From NCBI RefSeq assembly GCF_030733745.1, contig NZ_JASHIK010000003.1, positions 1 through 64,000 on the forward strand: a stretch of 64,000 bases of DNA, in the 5' to 3' direction. Numbering within the stretch: the first letter of the stretch is position 1; every line of letters begins with the position of its first letter. The notes beneath the pieces are model-generated. The model was not told the origin of the DNA. It saw only the letters and a program-made list of their open reading frames with translations, and ran no database searches. Shown piece by piece: positions 63,881 through 64,000 of this stretch. This stretch comes from Stappia sp. MMSF_3263 (lineage in GTDB: Bacteria > Pseudomonadota > Alphaproteobacteria > Rhizobiales > Stappiaceae). The translations under genes were made by a program, and so were the position numbers.

Positions 63881-64000
63881 CTATCTTCCCGGCGCGGTTG
63901 CGTCGCCGTTGGGGGCGGTCCGTGCCACTGCGCCGCCAAGCGCGGGGGAGGTGGCGCCGATTCCCGCCAGAATGATGCCGATCACCGTTTGCTTCGCCTC
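63881..64000 (-). CDS. Partial gene running off the right edge (C-terminal 39 residues)
   Basis: An open leftward frame enters from the window edge and ends at TAG 63881-63883. The visible end reads EAKQTVIGIILAGIGATSPA and then a short polar tail; it is hydrophobic like the last membrane helix of a transporter. It is 9 bp ahead of rutR, a spacing typical of operons. A pyrimidine permease would be sensible, but nothing in 39 residues proves it, and chance is not excluded. Confidence 0.35.
   Translation of the reverse strand, partial: EAKQTVIGIILAGIGATSPALGGAVARTAPNGDATAPGR

Overview
The window is a GC-rich, gene-dense chromosomal segment. Gene content and order suggest an alphaproteobacterium of the order Hyphomicrobiales, perhaps near Stappia/Roseibium; this is inference from protein similarity by eye. 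Pointers are rph divergent from hrcA with rdgB-hemW behind it, a CtrA-type TTAA-N7-TTAA site, OlsB for ornithine lipids, a Blh/BigR persulfide locus, RutR with PreTA, and intracellular PHB metabolism. I see no tRNA, rRNA, CRISPR array, insertion sequence or phage gene. It reads as core chromosome with catabolic modules.

Layout. (1) 1-5.3 kb: glutaryl-CoA dehydrogenase with a divergent LysR regulator, a terminator hairpin that may end a small RNA, a short RlpA-like protein, and a PAS-PAS-GGDEF protein with a degenerate EAL domain. (2) 5.4-11 kb: a leftward sulfur operon (two YeeE/YedE halves, persulfide dioxygenase, DUF442 protein, SulP transporter, alpha/beta-hydrolase-like protein) facing a BigR-type repressor. 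(3) 11-14.8 kb: a DedA-PAP2-LssY fusion and polyphosphate:AMP phosphotransferase. (4) 14.8-18.6 kb: pobA with an AraC-type regulator, then a CodA-like deaminase with a changed specificity residue. (5) 18.7-23 kb: a Tat-exported double YdhR protein and a TetR regulator separated by three copies of one palindromic operator, then a P450 coupled to an acyltransferase. (6) 23-31.6 kb: a TRAP transporter divergent from a sulfatase/phosphonate-monoester-hydrolase-like enzyme, meeting a phaZ-nagK-nagA operon.

(7) 31.9-38.6 kb: housekeeping genes hemW, rdgB, rph, hrcA, moeB-like, a YgjP-like metallopeptidase and a Bcr/CflA exporter; hrcA is not followed by grpE. (8) 38.6-42.8 kb: class A PBP with a CtrA-like box, DUF1330, GNAT and OlsB. 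(9) 43-49.9 kb: hybrid histidine kinase, LLM oxidoreductase, ComM, GshB, YraN and a small membrane protein. (10) 50-55.4 kb: RsmI, an LpoA-like lipoprotein, CoaBC, Dut and CysK. (11) 55.5-58.2 kb: YbjQ, a membrane spermidine-synthase-like protein and a zeta-class GST. (12) 58.2-64 kb: a reductive pyrimidine pathway (PreT, PreA), EamA transporter, lytic transglycosylase and RutR. A close match to the RutR operator lies in the 450-bp gap before preT, so the operator and its likely regulator sit about 5 kb apart.

Possible links: the CodA-like enzyme could feed uracil or thymine to PreTA. The TRAP transporter and the sulfatase-like hydrolase could supply a de-esterified sugar or small ester. The amino-sugar genes share a transcript with PHB depolymerase. 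Coordinates rest on reading frames and start signals read by eye; no database search was run.
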